This document shows, piece by piece, positions 12,262 through 23,267 of a stretch of DNA of 64,000 nt (the first letter of the stretch is position 1; each line of letters opens with the position of its first letter). Made by a program: the position numbers and the translations under genes. The stretch is from positions 42,378,338 through 42,442,337 of the forward strand of contig OX457061.1 of assembly GCA_949752795.1 (NCBI GenBank), in the 5' to 3' direction. Below the pieces are notes generated by a model, which saw only the letters and a list, made by a program, of their open reading frames with translations, ran no database searches and was not told the DNA's origin. This stretch comes from Hyperoodon ampullatus (taxonomy: Eukaryota; Chordata; Mammalia; Artiodactyla; Ziphiidae).

Positions 12262-12800
12262 AATAAAGGTTTCATTCCCCCCCAAATCAGAAAAGTAGAA
12301 CAGATATTCTTTTTTAAAATCTCATTTTAAATTGAATACATTTTGCTTTATGCAAAAATCACTTTCTTGTTTCTTTGTTTTTCATTCTGTTCAAATGCTG
12401 AAAGTTTCCTAATTATCATCAGTCCAAGAACATACATTTGAGGAACACTTGAGGAGTATTCCTCTGAAGTACGTTTTGCTCTAAAATTCTGTGATACTAA
12501 TACTGTTGTCTCTGCTTCCACCATGCCTCCCAGAATCCCAGGAAATGAAGGAGTAATAAAATATGAGTGTGGAAACCAGGTTTTAATGCCTTACAAAATG
12601 CTTTATGCAAATATTTGACAGATAAAAAAAATAAGGTCTTTTCTCCTGTGCCAGGGCAATACAGGACCTCATCTAAACAAACCATCTGTTTTTCTAAATC
12701 CAGGGTCTGCTTGGACTGGGACACTCTTATGTAGATGGAAAAAACAAATACCAGCAGTGACACAGCCCTAGGGCACACTGCATCAAAAATGATTTCAAAA
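12262..12800. other. Intergenic, nothing recognised
   Basis: The 137-codon reverse frame over 12,497-12,910 is partly SINE sequence and has no family resemblance. Confidence 0.5.
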
Positions 12801-12811
12801 TAGGTACTCAG

Positions 12812-13171
12812 GGGCTTCCCTGGTGGCGCAGTGGTTAGGAATCCGCCTGCCAATGCAGGGGACACGGGTTCAAGTCCTGGTCCGGGAAGATCCCACATGC
12901 CGCGGAGCAACTAAGCCCGTGTGCCACAACTGCTGGGCCTGCACTCTAGAGCCCGCGAGCCACAACTACTGAGCCCGCGGGCCACAACTACTGAAGCCTG
13001 TGTGCCTGAAGCCCGTGCTCTGCAGCGGGAGAAGCCACCGCAATGAGAAGCCCGTGGACCGCAACAAGGAGTGGCCTCCGCTCTTAGCAACTAGAGGAGG
13101 TCCACGTGCATCAGCAAAGACCCAGCGCAGCCAAAAGTTAAATGAATAAATAAATAAATTAAAAAAAAAAA
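12812..13171 (+). mobile_element. CHR SINE, long form
   Basis: Same head as the short form, then repeated 'gccacaactactgagcccg' units and a tail with (AAAT)n before the A-run. Perfect 10-bp duplication AGGTACTCAG (12,802-12,811 and 13,172-13,181). Confidence 0.94.
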
Positions 13172-13181
13172 AGGTACTCAG

Positions 13182-14350
13182 TTTATTTTTACTTCATGAG
13201 GCTGCCCGAAAATTCAGGTTTCTCTGGTTCATCTCCTTTGTGTTAGTATTTATTTATTAAAGTGAAATGATCATGTCTTTGTTATTTATTACACACCAGG
13301 AGTAAAGTTAAGTTACATTAAACTGCTTCATTCCATGAAGTTCTCCAGGTATCTGGGTTCGTGAGAACTCATCTATTTCTCTGACAATTATTAGCTCATT
13401 CTCTCCACCACATTCCCATGTAGAGAGGGAGAAAGAGAACTCTCTGTCCCCACCCCCACATAAAAAGCCAGTCTCTCTTTGCAAGTAATTTTCTTTTCAG
13501 CTGACACGTCCTAGATTGTTCTAAAAAGAACAGCGGCATGAGAAAATACAAGAACAGATGATTCAAAGACTCCCTGGGAACTGCCGAGCCAGCTCCTAAT
13601 TGCAAATGCAAGGGTAGGCGAAACATCTGTATTCTGAGTCACTCCATTTTTCTAGAAGGGAGGATGTTGTTAGCCCTCCCGCTGCATAAACCTCTGTGGT
13701 CTGTAAGTGGGCCCCAGAGCTGGTACACGGTGGGCTAGATCTAGATCTAGAGACCGCAACTGAGCTCCCAACCCCCGACACACACACACAAACTCAACAT
13801 ATTTTGAAGTCATCTTAATTAATTGACCACCTGCCTCTGAGAGTTTTTAAGTCTGTATTTTTAATAATGAGTATGCAAAGCAACATGTGTGTGTCTGTGT
13901 GTGTTTGGGGAGGAGAAGGAAGCAAATAATCTTAAAAACCTACACCGGTTTCTGACCCTGATTCTCTAATGCCTGGAATGATACAAATTCAGGGATACGG
14001 CCTTTTGTGGAAAGAGATCCTAGGAAAAAGTGAAAAGGGAAGCAGGTTTTTTTCTAGAAAACTATAAAAACAGTTATTCCAAAAGAGAGCTGGTTAAGGT
14101 TTTTTGATTAATGAATAACAAAAAGATGTTAGCGAAAGAAAAGTAAGACACTGATGAGTGAAAACAAGAACTAACAGCAGTTAAGGCAGAGTCAAGTTCA
14201 CCAATGTGTTTTTAGGCGTTACTGTCTCTTCTGATGTGACTCCTATGGGGAAATTTCACTGTTTATACAGAGAGTGTAAACAAATCTGTTGACCTAACAA
14301 AACACTGGTTTTCATTCCTCACACCTTCCTCCCCCAGCTGTGGTAAATAG
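13182..14350. other. Intergenic, nothing firm
   Basis: Small (CA)n and (TG)n tracts near 13,777-13,797 and 13,886-13,903, and a 'gatcta' triplication near 13,736-13,750. No gene seen. Confidence 0.55.
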
Positions 14351-14590
14351 CTTGACATTCAGGCTCATGGGTTTTGGTGTGAGTCAGAGGTTCAAATCCT
14401 GGCTCTGCTATTCATAGCTGTGTGTCTTAGGACAAGCTAACTACCCCCTCTAAGTCCCAGTTTCCACACTTACATGATGAGGATAATGGTCAGCTCTGTC
14501 TTGAAGGGCAGCTGTAAGAATATAAGGAGATAATGCAGGTAATTGCCACAGTGCAGCTCCGGGCACACAAAAAGGGCTCCAGAACTGTTG
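14350..14590 (+). repeat. MIR SINE, near full length
   Basis: 'gaggttcaaatcctggctct', 'gctgtgtgtcttaggacaag' and 'ccagtttccacacttacatg'. Sense. Confidence 0.8.
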
Positions 14591-15770
14591 GGGTGGGGTG
14601 GGATGGCAGTTTGTTGTTGATTTATCTAGATAAACACTCACACTTATGAACACCTGGAACAGAATAAAGCTAAAGTTCTCCAGGGTAGGCACCAAAACCT
14701 CAGACCCTAAAGTGACAACATCATGAGACATGCTGGTACAAAATAGCTCTGGGTAAGGAAATGCAACAAAACCTGAAAGAAGAACTGAGGATGGCAGAAA
14801 TACCCACTTTGAAAACTCTGACAGGCTCAAGTGACTACAAGAGGAAGATGGCACATTAAGATACGGACTCCCTGAATTGGCCACAGGCACTACCTGGTGA
14901 TTCCAGATATTAAAACGGTCTGTCCTCAATCTGATTTTGCCCAAATGTCCTCAGAGGAACACTTGAGAATGTGATCTTTTCTATCTGATGGAAGAAATGG
15001 GGAGACAGATGGTGGCTGGAAGTAATTGTAGGAAGGACCTGAGATAGGAAAGCAGTAGGAAGAACACACCTTAGGAAGTGTGAGAAAGTTATTCATTACC
15101 CTCGTTTCCTCTCATCCTCCCTTTCACCAATCTCTCCCCCAATGCCATGGGCTAGAGCACTGGACAGTCTTCAAACTTGACCAGAAATGATACCATTCTA
15201 ATGTAACATAATGATGTATTATTTTGTTATTGCTTACTTTTAGTAGCTAGTACTAGACTTTATCTTCCACAAGGTCTATCTTTGTTGGGAAAAGGCCTGG
15301 GTCAGTCCACTCAGAGAAGGGGAATATCTACAGGGTCACAGATGTTGGCTGGTACCATGGCTTCTGCAAAATTATCCTGCGTGGGGTAAGATGCCTGTGA
15401 CACTCCTAGAGTGGAAGAGGAAGAAGAGTCAGGAGAGAAGAGGAAATTGGAAGAGAGAGAGAAGGAAGAAGAGTCAGTGAAATGATGGGAGGCTGGGTAG
15501 CAATGGAGGAGACAGCTCCTCAAATTCTCACGAATACCACTAAACCCATGAAAGCTTACTGAGTTCAGAGGTTACAGAACAGACTACACATGCAGAAACA
15601 GGAGCTAGAGAGGTAATATGATTAAACATACATGCATCTACTAAAGGCTCAAAATGTCATAAGCAGGTATGGAAAGGTCAAAAAGACCTAGAGAAAATGA
15701 GAATGTATGAAAGTGGCATGCCAAGTTGAGGGAACTGCCTGGGTTCATGCATACCTGTAACCATGCACAC
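14590..15770. other. Intergenic with a purine-rich tract
   Basis: 15,410-15,480 is a GA-rich tract. The 164-codon reverse frame at 14,450-14,944 overlaps the MIR and has no family resemblance. Confidence 0.5.
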
Positions 15771-16750
15771 CATCACTCATGCATCAGTATTGGTTGAACT
15801 CCTACTGTGGGCCGGGCACCGCACTAGGCTGTGGAACACCATGGTGACAAAACCAGAGTTCTTGCTCTCCTGGTGTTTGCACACTAGTGGGAGAGGCAGA
15901 CATTGATCAAGTAATTGCACAAGGGACTTCCCTGGTGGTCCAATGGTTAAGGATCCACCTTCCAATGCAGGGGATGCAGGTTCAATCCCTGGTCAGGGAA
16001 CTAACATGCCACATGCCACAGGACAACTAAGTCTGCACACCACAACTACTAAGCCCATGCACTGCAACTACTGAGCCCACGCACCACAACTAGAGGTTCT
16101 GCATGCCACAACTACAGAACCCACATGCTCTGGAGCCCACATGCCACAACTAGAGAGAAGCCTGTGTGCCACCCACATGCCACAGCTAGAGAGAAGCCCA
16201 CGCGCCACAACACAGATCCTGCATGCCGCAACTAAGATCCGACACAGCCAAAAATAAATAAATAAATAAATATTTTTAAAAAAGAATTCCCATAACAAGC
16301 TTTAAAAAAAAATTGCACAAACATTGGTAAAATTGTGATTGTGAGGAGTGCTATATAGAAGGAGCACATGATACTATGAGAGAATATAACAGCCCAGCCA
16401 GAGAGATCAGAGAAGCTTCCCTGAATAAGTGATCTTATTGATCTTACTGATCTGAGCATTGAGTGATGAGAATGTTAACTGGGTGAAGAAAGGGGGGGGA
16501 AAGCAGCCCAGGAAGAAGAATATGTGTACACGCCCTGGGGTGGCAGGTTTGAAGACTGAGAGAAGGCAAAGTGTGGCTAGGGAAAAGAGACCCCGGGGAG
16601 AATGGGCAGCATGACGCTGGAAGGCGGGGAAGGAACAGGCTCCTCAGAGACTGCGGACCATGTGATGGTGTCAGTCTTTATCTTAAGGGCAGTAGGAAGT
16701 CATCATAGGGAAATTGACAGGAACCCCCAAGAAAGTCTGAAAATGTCAAG
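15770..16750 (+). repeat. L2 LINE relic split by a SINE
   Basis: 'actgtgggccgggcaccgca', then after the SINE 'gatcagagaagcttccctga' and 'aaggcaaagtgtggctaggg'. Order and orientation match L2. Confidence 0.7.
15923..16310 (+). mobile_element. CHR SINE, long older form
   Basis: Head 'gggacttccctggtggtcca', repeated 'ccacaactactgagcccac'-like units, (AAAT)n tail. Perfect 10-bp duplication AATTGCACAA (15,913-15,922 and 16,311-16,320). Confidence 0.92.
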
Positions 16751-17019
16751 TGAGACCCCTGTTTACACTTTATTTCCACTTTCCTCGGCATCTCTACTGA
16801 CTACCAATCAATGACAGCTTGTGTAATAGCATGCCCAAAATCAGAAAAGTAAACATTTAATTAACTTTGTTAACCTAGTGGTTTCATTTAAATAATTAGT
16901 GTTTTTAAATGAATTTTCCATCAACATACAAGAAAAACTCTCAATTCTGAACCACCATCAAAATACAAATGCCCAGTATGTAAATTCATAATTCAGTATT
17001 TAGTCTTCCGTTACTTAAA

Positions 17020-17215
17020 GAATACTGAATTAGGAATCAAACAGCCTGAGTTTTAATTCTGACTCTGGCACTTATTAGTCACATGGCTTTGGGTTATTCC
17101 CCAAACCTCTCTCAGTCTCAAGTTTCCTCATCTATAAAATAGGGTAATAACCCTTGCCCAACATACCTCACAGGTTAAAGTGAGAGCCTTTTGTAACACC
17201 AAATAAAGAGATTAT
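17020..17215 (+). repeat. MIR SINE relic
   Basis: 'gagttttaattctgactctg', 'cacatggctttgggttattc' and 'gtttcctcatctataaaata'. Sense. Confidence 0.8.
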
Positions 17216-17590
17216 TATTAACCTTTCTCCAAATTGCAAAGGCAAATACACGACTTATTCAAATCAGATAACGTTTTTTTTTAATCTCACGTATCAAACT
17301 GTTTTGCAATATCGTTACAAAATAATGCTTTATCTTGACGGTCACTGCCCTCTAATACGTTACAAAACTACTTGTGTACATAAAACCACCAAAATTCTTT
17401 GAAAAGTTTTTCCCTTATAGGTTATTACAAAATATTGAGTATAGTTCCCAATGCTATATAGTAGGTCCTTGTTGGTTATTTATTTTATATATAGTAGCGT
17501 GTATATGTTAATCCCAAACTCTTGATTTATCCCTCCTGTTTCCCCTTTGGTAACCATAAGTTAGTTTTCCATGTCTGTGAGTCTATTTCT

Positions 17591-17872
17591 TTTTTTTAAA
17601 TATTTATTTATTTATTTTTGGCCGCATTGGGTCTTTGTTGCTGCGCACAGACTTTCTACAGTTGCAGTGAGGGGGGTGCTACTCTTCGTTGAGGTGCACG
17701 GGCTTCTTGTTGCAATGGCTTCTCTTCTTGCAGAGCACGGGCTCTAGGTGCACGGGCTTCAGCACACGGGCTTAGTTGCTTTGTGGCATGTGGGATCTTC
17801 CTGGACTGGGCTCGAACTCATGTCCCCTGCACTGGCAGGCGATTCTTAACCACTGTGCCACCAGGGAAGTCC
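17591..17872 (-). mobile_element. CHR SINE, longer older type
   Basis: Antisense, inside the L1. Perfect 16-bp duplication CTGTGAGTCTATTTCT (17,575-17,590 and 17,873-17,888). Confidence 0.94.
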
Positions 17873-18003
17873 CTGTGAGTCTATTTCTGATTAATTAGTA
17901 TGATGATCTCTAGGTCCATCCACATTACTGTAAATGGCATTATTTCATTCTTTTCTTCGGCTGAGAATATTCCATTATATATATATATACCACATATTCT
18001 TTT

Positions 18004-18319
18004 TTTTGGCTGCGTTGGGTCTTTGTTGCTGCATGTGGGCTTTCTCTAGTTGCAGCGAGCGGGGGCTGCTCTTTGTTTTGGTGCACGGGCTTCTCACTGC
18101 AGTGGCTTCTCTTGTTGAGGAGCACGGGCTCTAGGCGTGCGGGCTTCAGTAGTTGTGGCACGTGGGCTCAGTAGTTGTGGTGCATAGGCTCAGTAGTTTT
18201 GGCACATGGGCTTAGTTGCTCCGTGGCATATGGGATCTTCCCAAACCAGTGCTGGAACCTGTGTCCCCTGCGTTGGCAGGCAGATTCTTAACTACTGCAC
18301 CACCAGGGAAGTCCCAATG
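18004..18319 (-). mobile_element. CHR SINE, longer older type
   Basis: Antisense, inside the same L1. Perfect 15-bp duplication TACCACATATTCTTT (17,988-18,002 and 18,320-18,334). Confidence 0.92.
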
Positions 18320-18439
18320 TACCACATATTCTTTATCCATTCATCTGTCGATGGACATTTAGGTTGCTTCTATGTTTGCCTATTGTAAATAGTGCTGCAT
18401 GAGTCATTTATATTTACAAAAAAAGAAAAACAAAGATAA

Positions 18440-20325
18440 ACAAGAAACAAATAAATTTGTTTATCTATGGGGGTTGGGGGAATGAAATGGAAGAGATGGA
18501 GAGGGGATAGGACCTGTCTGAATATAACTTTTATATAGTTTCATATTTTGAACCATGTTAAGCATTTCACATATTAAAAAAAAATAAATTAAATCAACAA
18601 GAATGGGTGGGTAGGAGGCCCTGAAAGTGAAAGAAATGAATTAACTTGATTATAACCAAGTTAATAATACAATTACAAAGAAAAAAGAATTAATCCAAAA
18701 AACATCTGAACATAATAACAAATTATTCTGACTATACACTTTCAGTGGGATATGTTCTAAGGACAAAAAAAATCTCAAACTTTACTTGGTAAGCTTGTTT
18801 TGGATAATGTTGGTGAAGTAATTCTCAAACTGTTTTGTGTATGTTATAGAAGTGAGCAAATGAGTAAATACATTGATGTTTTGAGGAAGCAGGGAGTTCA
18901 CTGTGGGAGAACAAAGAGACAAATATGGAATGGAGGTAGAATTCTATACTACTGGATGGGATATCAATTAGACTATCATTATGAAGTCATGGATTTAAAA
19001 AAGTGTTTCTAGTACTGTCCATTTAGAGGACCTAAAAGCAATTTCACCCCAGAGCAATGAGCACACATGGCACCCAGGGCTTGTTTTCTAAACACCATTC
19101 CCCAAACCCTTTGGGAAAATGCATAATTTCAAGGTGAGCCTGGAGCATTTTCTAGTGCCAGAAATTAAGGAAGTACTCAATACTAAGGAAGATACGTCAA
19201 AGAGATATAAGAACCCGTTTAAGGGGCTGCCACTTGCCAAGTTTGGGACAATATGAGCATCAAAGTGAATAATGACAGGAATGGATTATAACACACTGAA
19301 TAAAATAGAATCCATGAGTCTACACTGACTTTTTTTTAATTTTAAAGTGATTAGGAGGAGAAAGGAAAGACTTCCTTTATAGAAGAATGCTAACTAATAA
19401 ACATAAAAGAGATGATAGAAATAGAAAGTCACTATTTCACAACTACCGTATTAATATTTGATTTCAGGAGCGAATCATCAATGGATACTAAAACCATTGG
19501 GAGAAATATGGGGAAACAGGACCTTCACACAGTCCAAAATAACCCATCACAAGTCACTTATTAACTACAAAGGGAAAAAATGAATCTTTATAATGGAGAA
19601 ATACAGTAGATAACACCTTAATCAAATAATCCAACTGATCATTATCAAAAGGACATATTCACATCATATATCCTCTGTTGTGACACACTCAGATGTGTGA
19701 TATATCACCTATTAGTATTCCTGCCAAAAACGTTTAACCTAAGTCTAACCATAAGGAAACAATCAGACATCTGCAAAAGAATGCACTTGGACTCTTCAAA
19801 AATGTCAATATTATGAATGAAAAAAAAAAGACTGTCAACCTGTGCTACATTAAAGAACAGAGACATGAAAATAAATACAATACGATGTATGATCCTTGCT
19901 CAAATCTAGAATACCAAAAAAAAAAAAATGTTAAAGGACATTACTGGGACAATTGCAGAAACTTAAATATGGACTGCATATTAGAAAGTAGTATTATGTC
20001 AATATTAAATGTCCTGAGTGTGATAATTACACTGTAGTTACAGAGGAAAATATCCTCATTTTTAAAAGATACATGCTGAGAGTTTGGGGGCCTAGGTGTC
20101 TAGATATCTGCAACTAACTCTCAAGTAGTTCAGCTAAACAATACACATATGCACAAAGGGAGGAAAAAAGGGAGGAGGGAAAGGAAGAAAATGTGACAAA
20201 ATGTTAAAATTGTTGAATTACGTAAATGGTCTATAGATATCCATTGTACATTTCTTGCAAATTTTCTATAGGTTTGCTATTTTTCAAAATACAACGTGGT
20301 TGGGGGAGAAAGGGAGCTTTTTATA
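18440..20325 (+). repeat. Old L1M 3' region relic
   Basis: 'agaaacttaaatatggactg', 'gtgtgataattacactgtag', 'atcctcatttttaaaagata' and 'ttctataggtttgctatttt' match an L1M (ME-like) 3' end. The 5' limit is uncertain and no ORF survives. Confidence 0.6.
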
Positions 20326-21144
20326 TGGTCACTGCAAGAAGACAGCATAGTAAGATATACTTAGATAACATGAGAACCAGTAAGTATTCTTTAGTTGGGT
20401 AAATCCTTGCCAAGAGTTCAAGCTCTAGCAGAAAGCCTCCGGAAGATATTGGAGACAGCCAAAGTTAGCAACAACAAAATTAATTAGTTAATACAGGACA
20501 CCCAGTTAAATCTGAATTTCAAATAAACGAGCAATTTTTTTTTTTAGTGTAAGTATGTCCCAAGCATTTTATCTGGCAGCCCCACTCAGAGAAGCACTGT
20601 GGTCTGTTCCATGCCCAGGGGATAAAGTATAATGGTTAAAGAATACTAGAACAGTTCAAGATTAGAGCCATTAATATTTTTTATTTACTATTTTTATTTA
20701 ATCAAAGTCTACTCCATTTTCTGTAATGAAGACTACTCTTCAACCTATATTTTCTCCTTATATATGGTTGGTACAGCCCTAATTTAAGCTTCATTTTCTC
20801 TCTCTGCATTGCGAAGCTTTCCCCCACTTCCACCACCTTTGACTTCTAAATACTACTTTCCCATCCTCTTCACTACTTTTCTCCCTTCTCAATTTCTACC
20901 TTTTTGGCTCAGGAGAGAATAGTTTCAAAGCAATAGATGATACTTAGCTGGGATTGCTTCTGGAAATTTGAGTCACTGTGTTAACCCCACCCAATGTCAT
21001 TAGTTAAATGCCTTGACCTAGGCTGGTTGGGGATCCTCCCCTCCCAACGGAACCCCTGGATGTCTTGACATAGCATTTTTGGTACATTTGGCATCCATCA
21101 GGCCAGAGCGGTTCAGAGAAAAGTTTTATATATTACACTCTGTG
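20326..21144. other. Intergenic, nothing recognised
   Basis: Mixed-complexity sequence without a gene. C/T-rich between about 20,790 and 20,900. Confidence 0.5.
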
Positions 21145-21160
21145 AAATTCTCTTTTATCA

Positions 21161-22026
21161 GAAATGCAAATCAAAACCACAATGAGGTATCACCTCACAC
21201 TGGTCAGAATGGCCATCATCAAAAAATCTACAAACAACAAATGCTAGAGAGGGTGTGGAGAAAAGGGAACCCTCTTACACTGTTGGTGGGAATGTAAATT
21301 CGTACAGCCACTATGGAGAACAGTATGGAGGTTCCTTAAAAAACTAAAAATAGAACTACCATATGACCCAGCAATCCCACTACTGGGCATATACCCTGAG
21401 AAAACCATAATTCAAAAAGAGTCATGTACCACAATGTTCTTTGCAGCTCTATTTACAACAGCCAGGACATGGAAGCAACCTAAGTGGTCACTGACAGATG
21501 AATGGATAAAGAAGATGTGGCACATATATACAACAGAATATTATTCAGCCATAAAACGAAATGAAATTGAGTTATTTGTAGTGAGGTGGATGGACCTAGA
21601 GTCTGTCATACAGAGTGAAGTAAGTCAGAAAGAGAAAAACAAATACCGTATGTTAACACATACATATGGAATCTAATAAAAAATGGTTCTGATAAACCTA
21701 GGGGCAGGACAGGAATAAAGATGCAGACATAGAGAATGGACTTGAGGACACAGGGACAGGGAAGGGTAAACTGGGACGAAGTGAGAGAGTGGCACTGACA
21801 TATATACACTACCAAATGTAAAACAGATAGCTAGTGGGAAGCTAGTGCATCGCACAGGGAGATCAGCTCAGTGCTTTGGGACCACCTAGAGGGGTGGGAT
21901 AGGGAGGGTGGGAGGGAGGCGCGAGAGGGAGGGGATATGGGGATATATGTATATACATATAGCTGATTCACAATGAAACTAACACAACACTGTAAAGCTA
22001 TTATACGCCAATAAAGATGTTAAAAA
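21161..22026 (+). mobile_element. 5'-truncated L1 with target duplication
   Basis: Starts inside ORF2 and ends after the 3' UTR ('cgccaataaagatgtt' plus A-run). The C-terminal ORF2 frame is open at 21,434-21,676 (EYYSAIKRNEIELF). Flanked by AAATTCTCTTTTATCA (21,145-21,160) and AAATTCCCTCTTATCA (22,027-22,042), two mismatches in 16. A dead fragment of a retrotransposition event. Confidence 0.92.
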
Positions 22027-22249
22027 AAATTCCCTCTTATCACTGAAGCTCCTCCTTTTTTGGTCTTCTTTATCAGGTTCTCTTATTTTTCTTAATGTCT
22101 AAATGTTGGACAGCCTCAGTATTTAATTCTGGGCATTATCTCTTCTCTCCCTTGGGTCCAGTGCTCCCCAAAGTTCAATCATATGTATATCGTCTTCATG
22201 ACTTTTGACATCTCTTGATAATTATTACTAGTTTTCTTTAAATGGATAT

Positions 22250-22665
22250 GTTTTAATTTATATTCTTTTAATTAATTTTTATTGGAGTACAGTTGCTTTA
22301 CAATGTTGTGTTAGCTTCTACTGCACAGCAAAATGAATCAGCCATACATATACATATATCCCCTCCATTTAGGACACTACAGTGCATTAAGTAGAGTTCC
22401 CTGTGTTATCCTAATTTATATATATATATTTTTTTTTTTTTTTTTTTTTTTGTGGTACGCGGGCCTCTCACTGTTGTGGCCTCTCCCGTTGCGGAGCACA
22501 GGCTCCGGACGCGCAGGCTCAGCAGCCATGGCTCACGGGCCCAGCCGCTCCGCGGCATATGGGATTCTCCCAGACCGGGGCACGAACCCGTATCCCCTGC
22601 ATCGGCAGGCGGACTCTCAACCACTGCGCCACCAGGGAGGCCCCTAATTTATATATTTTAAGAGA
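22250..22665 (-). mobile_element. L1 3' UTR fragment carrying a SINE
   Basis: 'tttttattggagtacagttg' and 'agtagagttccctgtgttat' are the reverse of an L1 3' end. Confidence 0.75.
22424..22643 (-). mobile_element. CHR SINE, short odontocete-type
   Basis: Antisense, full head 'ccaccagggaggcccc' and T-run. Duplication CTAATTTATATAT (from 22,411 and 22,644). Confidence 0.9.
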
Positions 22666-22884
22666 AGATTTTATACCACAACTATAGAGGAATATCATAA
22701 ATAGAAGATAAATCTAAATAAAACCTCAAAATATATAAAATGTAATGTTTTACTTAGATTTAAAATAATCAATAAAACAAATTATTAATATATAAACAAA
22801 TTATTAAAATGCACACCCCAAAATAAATTACTCATGAGAAGAACTGAGCTTTTCAGGATCAGTCAAGAATAGTGACTGGATGTT

Positions 22885-23000
22885 TGGCATCACGTTCCTT
22901 GTCTCGGGCTTACAGTTAGAAACTGAAGATCAGGAGGGAAGGTAATTTGCTGAAGATCAAAACAAAGTAGAGGCAGAGCTGGATCTATAGCCTGAGACTA
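22885..23000 (-). repeat. MIR fragment
   Basis: 'agaaactgaagatcagg' and 'aggcagagctggatctatag' read as reversed MIR. Confidence 0.6.
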
Positions 23001-23042
23001 ATGAATCGCAATTACAGAGAGTGGTCTCAAAAAGAGAATTCA

Positions 23043-23257
23043 GGGCTTCCCTGGTGGCGCAGTGGTTGAGAGTCCGCCTGCCGATGCAGGGGACATGGGT
23101 TCGTGCCCCGGTCCGGGAAGATCCCACATGCCGCGGAGCGGCTGGGACCGTGAGCCATGGCCGCTGAGCCTACGCATCCAGAGCCTGTGCCCCGCAACGG
23201 GAGAGGCCACAACCGTGAGGGGCCCGCGTATCGCAAAAAAAAAAAAAAAAAAAAAAT
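23043..23257 (+). mobile_element. CHR SINE, short odontocete-type
   Basis: Sense copy, full head, unbroken A-run of about 21. Perfect 10-bp duplication AGAGAATTCA (23,033-23,042 and 23,258-23,267). Confidence 0.94.
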
Positions 23258-23267
23258 AGAGAATTCA

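Larger units (their letters stand above)
17418..18405 (-). mobile_element. L1 3' end carrying two SINEs
   Basis: Minus-strand L1: 'gttattacaaaatattgagt' is its 3' UTR, and 'tcatctgtcgatggacattt' is in the end of ORF2. Host sequence resumes exactly at each SINE's target duplication. Confidence 0.88.

Noticed and set aside
12497..12910. 137-codon reverse frame
   Set aside because: Starts inside a SINE and runs into unrelated sequence; no family resemblance.
14450..14944. 164-codon reverse frame
   Set aside because: Overlaps a MIR, has no recognised domain and no splice or promoter support.
21434..21676. An 80-codon open frame with a conserved look
   Set aside because: It is the C-terminal end of L1 ORF2 in a 5'-truncated L1, so not a host gene.
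23043..23115. tRNA genes at SINE heads
   Set aside because: The heads keep A and B box remnants but no full cloverleaf; they are tRNA-derived SINEs.
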